Source: Lotus japonicus
Taxonomy: Eukaryota > Streptophyta > Magnoliopsida > Fabales > Fabaceae
NCBI RefSeq assembly: GCF_012489685.1
Contig: NC_080042.1
Coordinates: 42,336,066-42,400,065, forward strand
Reading direction: 5' to 3'
Length of the DNA: 64,000 nucleotides
Shown: in pieces, positions 20,182 through 32,774 of the stretch
Position numbering within the stretch: position 1 is the first letter of the stretch
Layout: each line of letters begins with the position of its first letter
The notes under the pieces: generated by a model
Databases searched by the model: none
Seen by the model: only the letters and a program-made list of their open reading frames with translations
Told to the model about the DNA's origin: nothing
Position numbers and translations under genes: made by a program

Positions 20182-20541
20182 CTAGCGGAATTACCCGTGC
20201 CCTGCACGGGTGACTTTTGTTATTTACAATTTAAATGTCGTTTAATGTTAGGTTTTGTATCTTTTTAGTAAATATATTTTAAATTTTTTTTCAATTATAT
20301 GTTCTTAATAGTGATAATTGTGTATTTATCTATCATAATTTTTTACTTATAATTTTTTAATTATTTAAATATGAAAAAAATTAAATATTTTAAATTATAA
20401 GACTTAAATTCACTCAAATCTTTGTATATACATTAAATCAGTATTTTTAATTTTTTAATACATGTTTAATTATTAATATTTGATTGATTATTTTTCATAT
20501 CAATGTTTTCTATTTATTATAACAGTAACAATAATCTATAA
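20182..20541 (-). mobile_element. Helitron 3' end in opposite orientation
   Basis: Read on the minus strand, a perfect hairpin (ACCCGTGC / GCACGGGT, 20193-20211, loop of 3) precedes CTAG at 20182-20185, with T next to it. The AT-rich body runs rightward until the second Helitron starts at 20542 and may resume after 27398. Its 5' end was not found. Confidence 0.7.
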
Positions 20542-23500
20542 TCTATAATATATATAAAAGCAAAGTTTTGCAGCCTTAGGGGCGAAAAAGTCATTCAACA
20601 ATTTATTACACATCCAATTGACTTTTAACATGGGTATTTTAGTAAAGATGCACATTATTCTCCTACGATTGAATCTTGGCCGTTCATATCTTTGTTGCAA
20701 CGCTTCAGATTTGCTGCTCATTTTTCTTCCACTATTTTGCTCTTATGGGTTTCTCATTCTTCAACGCTTCAGGTTTCTCAGTCCGTTCATATCTTCCGCT
20801 ACCTTTTACTTCCCCCTTAACCTAGCAGCGCCGTTGCTCACATGAGAGAGATTTGAACTCTACGATCTGGGGTGGTGCCCCGTGGTGACCTGAGGCCAAG
20901 CTCCTTCACAACCTGAGATGGATCCTTCTGCAAAGCGATTCAAACCACGGAGGTTGCAGGGTATGGTGAGAGGAACACACAGAGGCTGGGAGCTCTGATC
21001 TTCAATCCTGTAAGAACAATCTTCTCATCCCTTCTCCTTTCAACCCATTTTCTTCTATGCCTTCCTCACGTCCTTCTGAAATTTTCACGTTTTTGTTACA
21101 AATTTGGACTTTTGTATTCCAGAATTCCTAACGTTTTCATTTTTGATGTCAGATTTGCAGCAGGGCGCAGGCTGCGATCCTCAATCTTCAATCCAGTAAG
21201 AACACTCTTCTCCTCTCTTCTCCCTACTTTCTTTTCCCCACCTTCTCCTTCCGGCCCATTTTCTTCTATGCCTTCCTTTCGAAGTTCTGGAATTTTCATC
21301 AAGACTTCATTCACGTTTTTCTTTATTAGAACATAAAGATAAAGGGATTGACGAAAAGGGCTTTCATTACTGTCCATCCAATTTCTATTCATTGTATACT
21401 TCCTCCCTGTGCCTCTTTCTTTTATTGTTTCTAATCTTCTTTGGTATGAAACTGTTTCAGGTCCATTTTGTTCGTGCTTTGAGTAGAAGGTAATGGTTTT
21501 AATCTTCATTAATCGTTATTCGTTTCTTCCCTGAGTATTTCCTGCTTCCAAATTTTACATCGTTTCTTATTTCATGAAAAACTATGCCTTAATTGATTGT
21601 CTTAGAATGAATTCAGTATTTCTACTGATTGTCTTGATTGCCCAAGTTAGCATCTCAATCCTTAACCATTCTTCGCTGATTTTAGTTTATACCTAGACAA
21701 GATATGTTCTTAAGAAGACATAAATTTTTCGTCTTCTTTCTTCTTTGTTTGTGTGTGATTCATTATGGGCACTGAATTTTGGTCATGTTTCCTAGGTTTC
21801 ATTCCGTTTCTCTTCCTCTTCGTCTCCTTTCTCTTCTCTCTGTCTATTTATGCCTCTATTCTCCATTTCTTTCATTCAATTTAGATTGAATCATGGTTTT
21901 TAAATTATAATTATTTGTTGCTGAATTTGCTGCTTTGAATTATTATTATCTCAACTGAAAGACTCACTCTTTAGATTTCAATTTTGCAGGGGATGCTGCC
22001 TTCAAATATCAAAGAAACATCCAAAGAATCAAGGCGCAGAGATGTGAGCATTTCCTATATACATGTGTGTGTTCCCCCTTTGCTATTGCAGAATTCTGGG
22101 CGTATGGGATCCAGGTAAGCACTACTCCTAACAGAATTATTAATTTCATGTAAATGTTCCATATAAATTTGATAAATGATAACAAGGTGTTATTTACATA
22201 TGCATACCCCTGTGTCATGTGGTTAGCAATCAGGCCAACACTCTTGGAATGATTTTGTGTTTTTACAGTTGAGTTTTTTATTTGAGTTTTTAGTTTTTTT
22301 CTTTTTTTTATAATTTTGGACATGAGAAAGTTAGGGTCTGTGGCTAAGTTGTGTTACATTGCATCTTGATGTTCATTCGAGAGAACTGGTGAAGGGGCAG
22401 GGGCTTAGTGAGCGTGGGGAAATTATTCTCTTCTATAAGGTAACCTCCCAATCTGCATTATTGTGTCTTTTAAGATTTTTATTTCCATCTTGGTTTCATT
22501 GGTGTAGAATTATTTTAGTTCATTCTCATTATATGCTTCACTTTGATGCTTATTCAAGAAAATTGTCTATATAAAATGACAATCACTATATAATTAAGTA
22601 ATTGTTATTTCATGAATTATTACTCTACAGTTTCATTTCTTCCATAACGGCTGATTTCAATCTTGCCAAATTACAAGTTATTTTCATTGAATTGTTTTTA
22701 TGATAGTTAATATAGCAAAGAAGCCTTTGATAGCTTAGGCGGTTTCAAACGACATTACTTTTTATAATAATTGCCAATAAGTGGCATTCCTTTTAAGTAT
22801 CTTACATTAATAGGTATTTGCATCAACATTTTTATTGCTATTTTGGCATTTTATTTATTTATTAAGTTGTTACTTTGTGGGTATTTTGGCATCTTAGTGT
22901 TTATTAGAAAATTTTGTGTGACCTACACCAGTATTTTGGCATCTTAGTGTTTATAATCATTCAAGTTAGCGAAACTAATGCACGGCCTAATACCTATTTT
23001 CTGTGCACAGTTTAATTACCTATGTTATTGGTTGTGTAGGCTGAACCTAAAACAGATGAAGTATATGATCAGACAACTTTGCTTCCTGAAGCAGATGTGA
23101 GTGTGCTCTGACTTCTGCCATTGGATTGATTGGCACATCGATTGAGGAACTACACCCGAGAGCTAAGAATCAGAGTAAAAGAGTCCTACTGCTAACTTTA
23201 TTTTAAAATCTTTTATAATCTTATTTCAGTTTGAAGCATCATTTACTAATTATAGAACTTGATCCACATTGTCAATTTCCCTCCCAGACAGAGATTGTGG
23301 TATCGCATCATAAAGTTTGTTCTTTTCTCACTAGCTTTTCTTCTTTGCAGATATTGTTTCTGCAACCACAACTTTTCTTTTTGCAGATATTATGTCTGCA
23401 ATTGATCTCATCCCTTTGTTGCTTCAATATTCTATAAATGCTTCTCCTGGATGTTCCCGGTTGCATTGTTTTGGATTCTCTTTGATTCTACATGCTTGGA

Positions 23501-26500
23501 TGATCAAGTAGCCAATTAAGGTTTGAATCTTATCTTGGTGTCTTCAATCCATACCATATTTTTCAACAGTGATGTAATTAGAGTAAATGAAACTCCTATA
23601 CTTTATCCCCTTTTTCCTCATTATGCTTGCACATGCTCTTGACTTGCTTTTTGCTATGATTCCTAAATTCGTTAATTTGCTTTCAGAAAATGTTACTATA
23701 CAGCATACAATAAGGTCTTAGTAGAGAGTGGAATGGAGGAATATGCTACCCTGAATTTATGAGTTGTATCACTATCAAGAATGGTTATTTATTTTCAAGT
23801 TAGAGGGAAGAAAATAGGAATCACATAGCCATGCTGTTGGATTTTTATTTTGGTTTTGACATTCATATTAAGCATATGCATGATGCATCTAAATTTTAAC
23901 ATAGTGATAAAGCTAATGAATGAAAGATTAAAAAAGCACATGATAGTAGCTCCTTGGTTTTGATTGAATATGTTTCTGTTTATTTTTATTTTCGCAATTC
24001 CAAGAATCAAGTCTCAAATCTAAATGCTAACTGTTGCAAGGTTTTGGATTCTCTAATTCTGCATGCTTGGTAGAATGAGTAGGAAATTAAGGTGGTGAAT
24101 CTTATCTTGGAGTCTTAAATTGATATCACAACCAGCTATATTTTTCAACAGTGTGATTCAAGTGTATCATCTTATCCGAACTAAAGGCAGATGTTCTCAG
24201 GAACGAAAAAAGTAGGAGTAACGAAGAAGATAAATGAGAATGTATATGAGAATTCTTACTGAATGTACAAGTTGTTGCATTGTTGTCTCCCACCAAGGTA
24301 TGAATCATCCGTCTTTTTACTTTTTTCACCTTTGTTATTTCTTTCCTCTTTCACTCCCATTCCATGTTATGTTTTTTTTTTTGCCTTCTTTGAAGTTTTA
24401 TTTTTCATCCTATGCATTCCCAAGACTATTCACAAGTACAATGCTTATAAGGATGTTGGTCTTTCTACTTACTGATTATATGAATTAGGATTATGTGAGC
24501 AGAGAGAGAAGGCTGGGACAGAAAAATGCTAAAATGAGTTATTTTAGATTGCAAGAACGTCAATCTTTCCAGAACAAGAAAGTAAAGTTCTCAGCCAGCA
24601 GAGGCAGCGTCAAAGTGAAGGACAAGAAAGTAGTGGACAGAAAGATTCATATGCTAATCAACCTCTGATCAATTGTATCAAGTGAAATTCATTTAGAAAC
24701 TGTACAGGTTATTGTTGTTGATTCTCAAGAGGATGATAGTACGGATAATTGAAGCGCATAAGCTTTGTTGAGTTCAACACTACAGGTTTTGGTTAAAATC
24801 TGATGGCTAGAATGGTATATGTGGAGGGAGAAGGGTTATGGAAAAATTGTCAAGGCATGGCACTGCCCATTAAGGTTATCCAAAGGCCTAAGTCACTTGA
24901 TTTAGGAGTGCAATTCTCTTGCAGCCCTCATGAGCCAGCCACTGAGGGAGCTGTGATCAAGTCTTCAAGAATTGGTGCTTTGGAAAACATACCAAAGAAT
25001 TTGGATCAAAGATGATGGCTAAGACAGTAGGTAGAGAATCATAATGTAATTACACCATTGAGTGTTGTTAGGCTACCGAAGTCATGACTCATGAGGACTA
25101 GGCTCCAAAAGTTAATTTAGATTTCTTTGTTTTTTGCTCCTTTCTAATTGTATATTGGCCTAAGATTATGATTCACCTTTGTAGTTTAGCTTTAGCACGC
25201 ATTTTCTAACAATGGAATTCACTATGTTAAAATGTTATATTTTCTTGCGTCTATAAACATCTCTTTAAAGAAGGGAATGTTATTTGAGAAGTATCTTTCT
25301 AGGGATTTTACTTAAATGTGTTGTTTAAATTGGCATTGAAGATGTTCCTTTGCTAATGGAAATAGCAAAGGAACACTGAGGATGAAAAAGTTATAATGAA
25401 TTGTAAGAGAACAACAATGGAATGATACTTGGGGAGCGGTTGATAATTCGGCCAGTTGCTGAATTTAGGAGAGAGAGATAGCATTGGCTTTTGCTCTAAG
25501 GGTGACGCATTGAACTTTATGTGATAGTGACTAGGTCTCATCCGGTTAGTGTTAGAAACATTCTTTTTGTGCCTTTTAAAATTCTAAATTAAAACTATAA
25601 AAAATTAACCCACTATACTAATTATTATGACAATAATAGTTCTTAAGTTTATTCTTAATGTAAATGTTTCACTTGAAAAAAAATTAAAAATATGCAAACT
25701 TACTCAGTGTCTTTTTTTCTCAATCGGAAAACTATATTTAATGTCTTTTATTAGCTCATATATATTAATCTCATATTAATTTGTTTGATAAAAAATCAAA
25801 TTAAATAATGGAAGTGCAAAAGTTTTAAAGAGCAATTTATATACACACCACATGTAAGGTAAATAGTTGTAGAAGAAAGGGTTAGTGCAAAGTTGTTTTT
25901 GGCATTGATATAAAATTTAATGGTAAAACCTGTAACGTTAATTTTAAAGATTAATATTAATATATTCAATAATTGTAACTAATAAATCATGCCTTATGAA
26001 ATTCTCAAACTGATATGAATTAAAAACTATTATTATGTAACCAATAATTTTTTAATAAAACACTACAAAACATTTTGAAATTGTTATAAACTATAATGAT
26101 AAATTAACATGAGGAAATTGATAAATTAGATCTATTAAGTATTAACTTAAATTTGTAAAACAGTAAAATAAATGTCAATCATATACCCACTTAATAAACA
26201 ATTATGTGCACACTTCAATTGAGGTGGTTACAAAACATCTTTTATGTTTTAAAAAGAAATTGAGTAGTTACAAACATAAGTTAGACTTTATCTCAACTTA
26301 AATTTCAAAAATGCAAAATAATTTTCAATCATGTCCCCACTTTGATCGAGGTGGTTACTGAGGGGTTTTATTCATTGACATTGTGAGGATGAATATGAAT
26401 GTGATATTGTTTTTATCATCAATTTGCTAATTATTTGAAGGAAGGAGAAAAGACTACAGAAGAATAAAGAGAAAACATTGAGAGTGATTTCTCATTAGCG

Positions 26501-27398
26501 GTGGGTTGGGTAAATTGTTAATCTAATCGGCCTATTAAGCTTCTAGCTGAGCTAAGGATGATTGATCTGTTTTTAAGAGAGGTTTCGTGCTTAGGTGTCT
26601 CTCATATTTTTAGAGAAGCTAATGATCTAACTGAGCTGATCACTTAGAAAAGGAGGGGTGTGGTAGGACTTACCCTTTGTGGAGTCTCTTACCTTAGCTT
26701 GGTAGCTCTTAGCATAAAGAGTGTTGGTATTTCTTACTTGAGAAGGACGGTCTCACGCTTTTTCATTAATAAACTATTTCGTTTCCAAAAAAGAATTAAG
26801 AGAAAACAGACAATATCATTGTGAAATTATGAAGCTTATATTAAATGCAACTAAATATTGCTAATGGTTGAAATTTGAATTAAGAATGAAACAGTAAGAT
26901 TAAAATTGAAAGCCAGTTAGTAAATACTAATTTGCATATTCAACTTTTGTTTGGGTAGCTGAAATAATGATTAAGATTCTAAAATATTTTATATGAATGC
27001 AATTAAATAATGATTTAGATTATAAAAGATTTTGAGTTCAAAAAAAGATTATAAAATATTCCATTAATAATGATTTTATATGAAAACATTAAATATAAAA
27101 AAAAAGAGATTCAAAAACATGACTGCAACAAACACGCTGCTATTTCAATAAAAAAAACACGTTGCCCATTTTTAAAATTTCAAAATTGGATTTAAAGCAT
27201 TTAATTAGTAATCAGTTTCAAAAAAAAATTAGTAACCGCATTATTTTCAACTGATTGAGAATTTAAAGGAAGACCTATTAATTGCATTAAAAATTAGTAA
27301 CCGCATTATTTTCAACTGGTTGAGATTTAACAAAAAAAAACATACACAAAACTCAAAAATGAATATCCCCCGTGCATCGCACGGGTAAAAAGTACTAG
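20542..27398 (+). mobile_element. Helitron, 6.9 kb, non-autonomous
   Basis: The 5' end is TCTATAATATATATAAAAGC (20542; an alternative TC lies at 20535). The 3' end has a perfect 7-base-pair hairpin, CCCGTGC-ATC-GCACGGG at 27369-27385, followed by CTAG at 27395-27398. The flanking bases are A and T, as expected for insertion between A and T. No Rep/helicase frame is present. Inside are a duplicated block (about 20976-21073 and 21166-21290, both containing TCAATC-CAGTAAGAACA-like and CCATTTTCTTCTATGCCTTCC sequence), several intron-like AG/GT boundaries in T-rich surroundings, and a LINE fragment. I could not identify a captured gene with confidence. Confidence 0.7.
26484..26795 (+). pseudogene. 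LINE RNase H-domain fragment (3' end)
   Basis: The translation, with stops, includes ESDFSLAVGWV, RPIKLLAELRMIDLF and VSHIFREANDL, typical of the RNase H-like domain (RVT_3) at the end of plant L1-type polyproteins. It is followed by a short 3' region with TTCATTAATAAA and a short A-rich run. It lies inside the Helitron. Confidence 0.6.
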
Positions 27399-28355
27399 TA
27401 ATAATATATATTTTGATTAAAAATGTCAATTTCGAAGAGAAATTAATATGTAACAACAAAATGAAACCTCACTTCTAATAAAATTCAAATCAAATCATAG
27501 GAAAAAATCACCGGATTAAATAAACCAAAATAATAGATAACTTACGAGAATTATTTAGATCCAAATGCTTCTCTTATTTTTGAATAAAGTCTCACGTGAC
27601 TATTACTTTTAAGTTTGAACTCGTTCCCTTTTTTAATCTTTGGCTCTTTGATCATACTTTTGGTAACCACCGCCTACAAGGGACGACGGAGGAAAATCCA
27701 TTTTATCAATCCAAGTAGATAAATTGAAGGATTTTTGCCTTTCCCCTTCATCATTTAAAAAAGGGTGAAACGATATATAATGGTGAATCGAAAATGGAAG
27801 AATGAGTAAATAATATGATCATGAAATAAGGGTGTTCATAATTGAACCAAACCAATTAAAACTGCTCAAACCGATCAAAAAACCAAAAATTGATAACCAA
27901 AAAAATCGAAAATCGCAAAAACCGATATTTTGTAATGGATCGGGTTGGTTTTCAGTTCCCATGTTCAAAATCAAATCGATCCGAACCAAACCGAAAGTAT
28001 TTATTTATTCAAACAACTTGTTAGAAATATATATTTGAAGTTAATTTTTTATGGATTTTATATATTAATATTTCCTCTAAAATAAAATGTTAATGTGAAT
28101 CGAGAAAAATCATTTGGATGATTATTTTACATAAGATATTTACATTTAAATTCTTGTTGATAAAGAATCGTTTAGTATGTCGTATTAAGTATGATGGTAT
28201 AAACTTATGCAATACATTATGAGTTTATCCATTGTTTGGTGCTAATATTGCATTGTATAGACTTATCCAACAATTTACTCGTATACATTAAAATGATGAA
28301 TTATTTAATCCACCATATAGATGAACGATAATATTGTGACATATAACCTACTTGC
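27399..28355. other. AT-rich DNA after the Helitron
   Basis: No gene is seen. A stretch at 27830-28000 is rich in AACCAAACCGAT-type motifs, common in plant repeats. Part of this DNA may be the rest of the oppositely oriented Helitron that begins at 20182. Confidence 0.35.
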
Positions 28356-28885
28356 CATCACCACCACTCTCCACCATTGCCACTACAACCGGTATCGATG
28401 TCATTGTCATCGCCATCGCTGTTTCTCCACCACCTCCACCACCACATGAACCACCGCCAACTCCACTCCCATAATAACCACCATCCATTGCCATCACCAC
28501 CACCCTACAACACTGCCACCGCCACCACCACAACCAAGTCCACCACCACACTCTCCACCTCCTCCACGATCCACTACTACCATCATCATTACCACTACCA
28601 CCACCCACCACTGTCGCTGCCACCACCCTTCGCAACTACCATCGTTGTTGTCGTCATTGGCACCGTCATTGCCGCAACTACCGCCCTACAACACTACCAT
28701 CACTGCCACCATTATCGCCACCTCCACCACCACAACCAAATTAATCGTCCTCTTAAAATGCCTCCACCACCCCCACCATCGCCACTACCACCACAACCAC
28801 CACCCTACCTCCACCATTCTACCCACCACCACCACCACTGCCACAACCACCACCCTTCGACATCGTCGCCGCCATTATCACCATA
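28356..28885. repeat. CAC/CCA trinucleotide-rich region
   Basis: This is more than 500 bases of interrupted CCACCA, CACTAC and CATCAC triplets. It opens long frames on both strands (His/Pro/Thr-rich on plus, Gly/Trp/Val-rich on minus) that reflect composition and not genes. Confidence 0.85.
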
Positions 28886-29030
28886 ACTTCCCTTCAGCAC
28901 TGTCACGCCATTGCTGCCACTACCGCTTATATTATACTGCCACTGCCATGAGCACAACCAACTCCCTAACCACCTTTCACCATGGAATATGTCATTCAAA
29001 TTATAAGTTACATAATTTTGAATTTTAAAC

Positions 29031-29032
<2 letters not shown>

Positions 29033-29102
<70 letters not shown>
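29033..29102. repeat. Perfect AAT/ATT palindrome, 70 bp
   Basis: An (AAT)n run changes to (ATT)n at 29067/29068, giving two perfectly complementary 35-base arms with no spacer. It can extrude as a cruciform. Confidence 0.9.
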
Positions 29103-31155
29103 GTAATTCAAATTTTATTATGTATAAACAAATCAGTAGATGAACTCTTTTTTTAATGGAAGGAAACTGAATCAACATGATTGTGTCACATGACATGGGA
29201 TATAGGAAGAATAATTCTCTTTTTTATGTATTGCATTAAATTTCCAAATTAAGTATTGCTTATTTTTGGTTTGAAGTTGTTGAACCTTATTTTGATTTAA
29301 GTTAATAGTTAATATTAAAAAAACATTATTTTATACTTTTCTTTTTGAAAAAAATTTAGATCTTTTTTAAAGTCAGGATTGATATTTTGTTATTATTAGT
29401 TTTTAAGGGTATTAATAGTTATAAGGTTAAGAGTATCAAATATATACAAAATATGAAGTAAATAATTGATTAGTGATTTATTCTTAAAAGAGAATAAAAA
29501 TTATTATTTTTTAATTTTAGTATTTTTGAGAAATATATTTTATTTTTTTCATTAGCTTTCTTAAAAGTAATATGTTTTTTTTAAATAGTTAAATTTTTTA
29601 ATTCTGCTTTCAATTATTAACATGGTTCTAATGATCAAGGTTTGATATATTTTTTGCAAAGCCCTTGTCTTAGGTAGCCTAGCCACTTAATAAAAATATA
29701 ATAACAAAAAGCTACTAATGAAGAAACGATGGTGTGAACAAGTTAACTAATTTTCCATATCATGTTTTAGGCTTCTACAGTTTTGTTTTTTTTTCGACAG
29801 CATTCTACACTTTTGTATACTGTAGCTTCGACAATCTTGATGATTGCTTTTCAATGTCTCCAGGAACAATACGCACCACCAATACATCAACCCAATTTGG
29901 AACACCTGAATTTGCATCTTAAAAAATAGCATCTCATCTTACTATATGATTAAGAGATTGAAGAAATATAAAACCATCAAATTAAATTTTAGCATAAAAG
30001 AGGTCTCTTTTTTGTTTTCCTATTTATATTTTCAACTGGCCAATAAAATAAATTTGAGATATCAAATAAGACAGAGACAAAAGGGACTACATTACACACA
30101 ACAGAAAAAATTAACTATAGAGTTACCTTCAAGATGATAATATGAACCTAGAGAAAAGAAGAAACCGTGAGATGCAAGTCTACACAACACTGGAAAATCA
30201 ATATTAAAGATAATTTTAAAAAATAAAATAAAAGAGTCAACGTTTCATCCTTGCAGGGTGAAGATTCATATTCATCGCGAGAAAAAGAAAAACCTAGAAG
30301 ATTTAAAATAGTTTGTAGTCTTAGGGTAAAACATCTAATAAATGAGAGGAAACCTTAATCTGATAATGAGTGAGAGAAATAGAGAAATGAATGATTAAAG
30401 GGAAAAGTAAAAAAGAAGAAGAAAAAGAGAGATATGCATTAAGGAGAAACGTTTCTGACATATGAAAGAAACAAACCTTATATATTGATAATTATAAAGA
30501 TTTACTTATATTTAAAACATTCATTTTAAATTTGAAATTCACTAAATATATTAAATATATAGGTATAATGCAATATGATCGTAATTGCTGGCTGATTAAC
30601 ATAATTGCATAATTTTAGAATTTTATTTATTTAGGGACTAGGACCTCCCTGTAACAAAAAAAAAAAATTCGCGCAAGTAAGGAAAAAGAAGAAATTCTAC
30701 TAAAAAACATACGATATGAATTTTTTCATAAATTAACATTAGCAGCCATGATGAGCATGTCGATTAAGTCTGGTTGGTCAGAATGTTTTAGGTTTGGGAC
30801 TATCTTCAAATTTTTTCCATCGTTAGTAATCTTGGTTATGGAGATATAGGATCAACGCTTGAATTCATCATGTGTTATCTCTAAACTCATTGATAGGGTG
30901 AAGGAAAAAATGATGCTTTGCTCTTAAACGAAAATACAAACGAAACTAATGTGATAAAATAGAAATCTATATATTAATTTGACAACAATATAATATATAT
31001 ATTATTAAAAAAATTAATCTATAATGTAAACATTGCTGGAAACTTAAAAAAAATTCATATTTATACATACCTCTTTGCAATTTTTTAATTCTGCAATGGT
31101 CTTGTAAAGAGTTGTGTGTTGGTGGACTTTACGTGTGTAGCCCAGAAGTTACTTC
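29103..31155. other. AT-rich intergenic DNA
   Basis: About 2 kb of AT-rich sequence with only short frames. I recognise no gene, RNA or terminal repeat here. Confidence 0.45.
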
Positions 31156-31690
31156 GCGAAGGTGAACCAGGAATATAATCTTATATCATCCAGGCAAGGC
31201 GAATGTGGTTGTTGATGCCTTAAGCAGAAAATCCATGGGTAGCCTTTGTCACTTAACTGAAGTGAAAAGACCCATAGTTAAAGAGTTCCAGGAGCTTATT
31301 GACAGCGACGTACAGTTTGAGGTTGCTAATTCCAATTCATTGTTGGCTCACTTGCAACTTAATTCTACTTTGATTGATGATGTTAAGCAGGCTCAAAGTC
31401 AAGATTCGGTGGTGGTGAAGATTGTGGAGGACGTTGCAGGTGGCAAAGTTTCACGGTTTGTAGTTGGCTCTGATGGTGTTTTGTGACTTGGAGGTCGGTT
31501 GTGTGTGCCTAATGTAGGTTGTTTGTGGAGGAGAATCTTGAACGATGCTCATGATTAGTCTTACACAATACACCCAGAATGTAATAAAATGTATCGAGAC
31601 TTATAAGAGATTTATCAACATGGTTCTAGTCATCCGACGAGGACATGGAAAAGGGCGTATTGCACCAAGAGCTTAAGGGACTAAGCGGAC
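31156..31690 (+). pseudogene. Ty3/gypsy pol remnant (RNase H end, integrase start)
   Basis: The translation reads YHPGKANVVVDALSRKS (end of RNase H), then the spacer before integrase, then a GRLCVPNVG and NDAHD...YTIHPECNKMYRDL block that is the integrase zinc-finger region of chromovirus-type elements. Stops are present. At about 31620 it jumps by deletion to the C-terminal part of pol, which continues on the far side of the copia insertion at 46703. Confidence 0.8.
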
Positions 31691-31885
31691 TGTTGTAAAT
31701 AAGGAATTAATATAAGAATTATTATTAGAAGATTATATTCAGTATTAGGAGATTTATTCTCTTATTAGGAGATTGTGTACATAATTAGTTATTTCCTTAT
31801 TTAGGATTAGTCTTCTTCTATATAATGTAATTACCATTTGTATTCTGATCAAGAAATAATAATACAATTTCTCCTACTTTCTAGT
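31691..31885 (+). repeat. Copia 5' LTR
   Basis: It starts TGTTGTAAATAAGG and ends CTACTTTCTAGT. The CTATATAATG motif in the middle is a likely TATA box. The end does not show the usual CA, but the target duplications fix this boundary. Confidence 0.85.
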
Positions 31886-32466
31886 TGGTATATCAGAGTC
31901 TATCCTATATCCATTTGTTGTTGTTGTGAAGACCTCCCATATTTGGGCTACCCGTTATTTTTGATCCCATGCTCCAGGTTGTTCAGTCCTGGACGTGAGA
32001 GGGTGTGTTAGAGGTCCCACATTGGCTAGAGATAGAGCATAGATAGCCTTTATAAGGGTAGTGCAAACCTCAACTCTTGAGCTAGCTTTTGTGGTTGAGT
32101 ATAGGTCTCTCAATTTCTAATATGGTATCAGAACTCCCGATCTTGGGAGTTCTGCTTATGCGGAAAAAAACCCTAGCCATCTTATTACGACCCTTTTATC
32201 TGGTAACGTTCCATGTTTTGCCACTGTTGGCTTATACCGTTTGGAGGCATGTGCTCTTCATCACCGGCCTGCCAACCTCTGTTCGTGACTGCGATTGCAC
32301 AGAGAGGGTTCCCCGTGCCTTCTGGTCCTGTTCTAAGGGTCACTTCCTCACTTTGTTGGTGTTTTTTTCTTGAGAAGTCTTTGGTTCTTCCATTCAAGGA
32401 GAGTGCAATGTTCTCTGTTTCTGTTATTTTTCCTCTTGTTTCCCTTTTACAGTAACATCTCTCAGT
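31886..32466 (+). other. Copia leader with a second LTR-like segment
   Basis: After the primer-site-like TGGTATATCAGAG, a segment with GTCCCACATTGG...CTTTATAAGG...CTCAACTCTTGAGCT and a second TGGTATCAGAAC at about 32122 looks like the end of another copia-family LTR and its primer site. The leader thus appears composite. Confidence 0.5.
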
Positions 32467-32774
32467 ATGTCTGAAGACGAGATTCCCACGCCTAAGGAGA
32501 AACCTGCTTCTGGAGTGAAAGTGGTCTCTCTTCCACCTTTGACCCACAAAGATCTCCCGGTATTACAAGGTTCCTTTCACTTGGATGGGCACAACTACCT
32601 CCAATGGTCTGAGCTTGTCCGTGACACTCTCATAAGTCGCAAGAAAATCAATTATATTGAAGAAAAAGCCCCTGCTGAAACTGATCCACAATATGACACA
32701 TGGCGTTAAGAGAATTCTCTTATTATGGCCTGGTTTGGTAGTCCATGATTTTAGAAATTAGTCGGAATTATATG
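32467..32774 (+). pseudogene. Copia gag, N-terminal part
   Basis: The ATG at 32467 opens a frame with VLQGSFHLDGHNYLQWSELV, the typical copia gag start, ending in a TAA at 32707-32709. The similarity continues past that stop to the chromovirus insertion at 32775 and resumes at 42402. Confidence 0.85.

Noticed and set aside
28377..29028. Long His/Pro/Thr-rich frames on plus and Gly-rich frames on minus
   Set aside because: They come from CAC/CCA triplet composition; all frames are open at once, with no start context or similarity.
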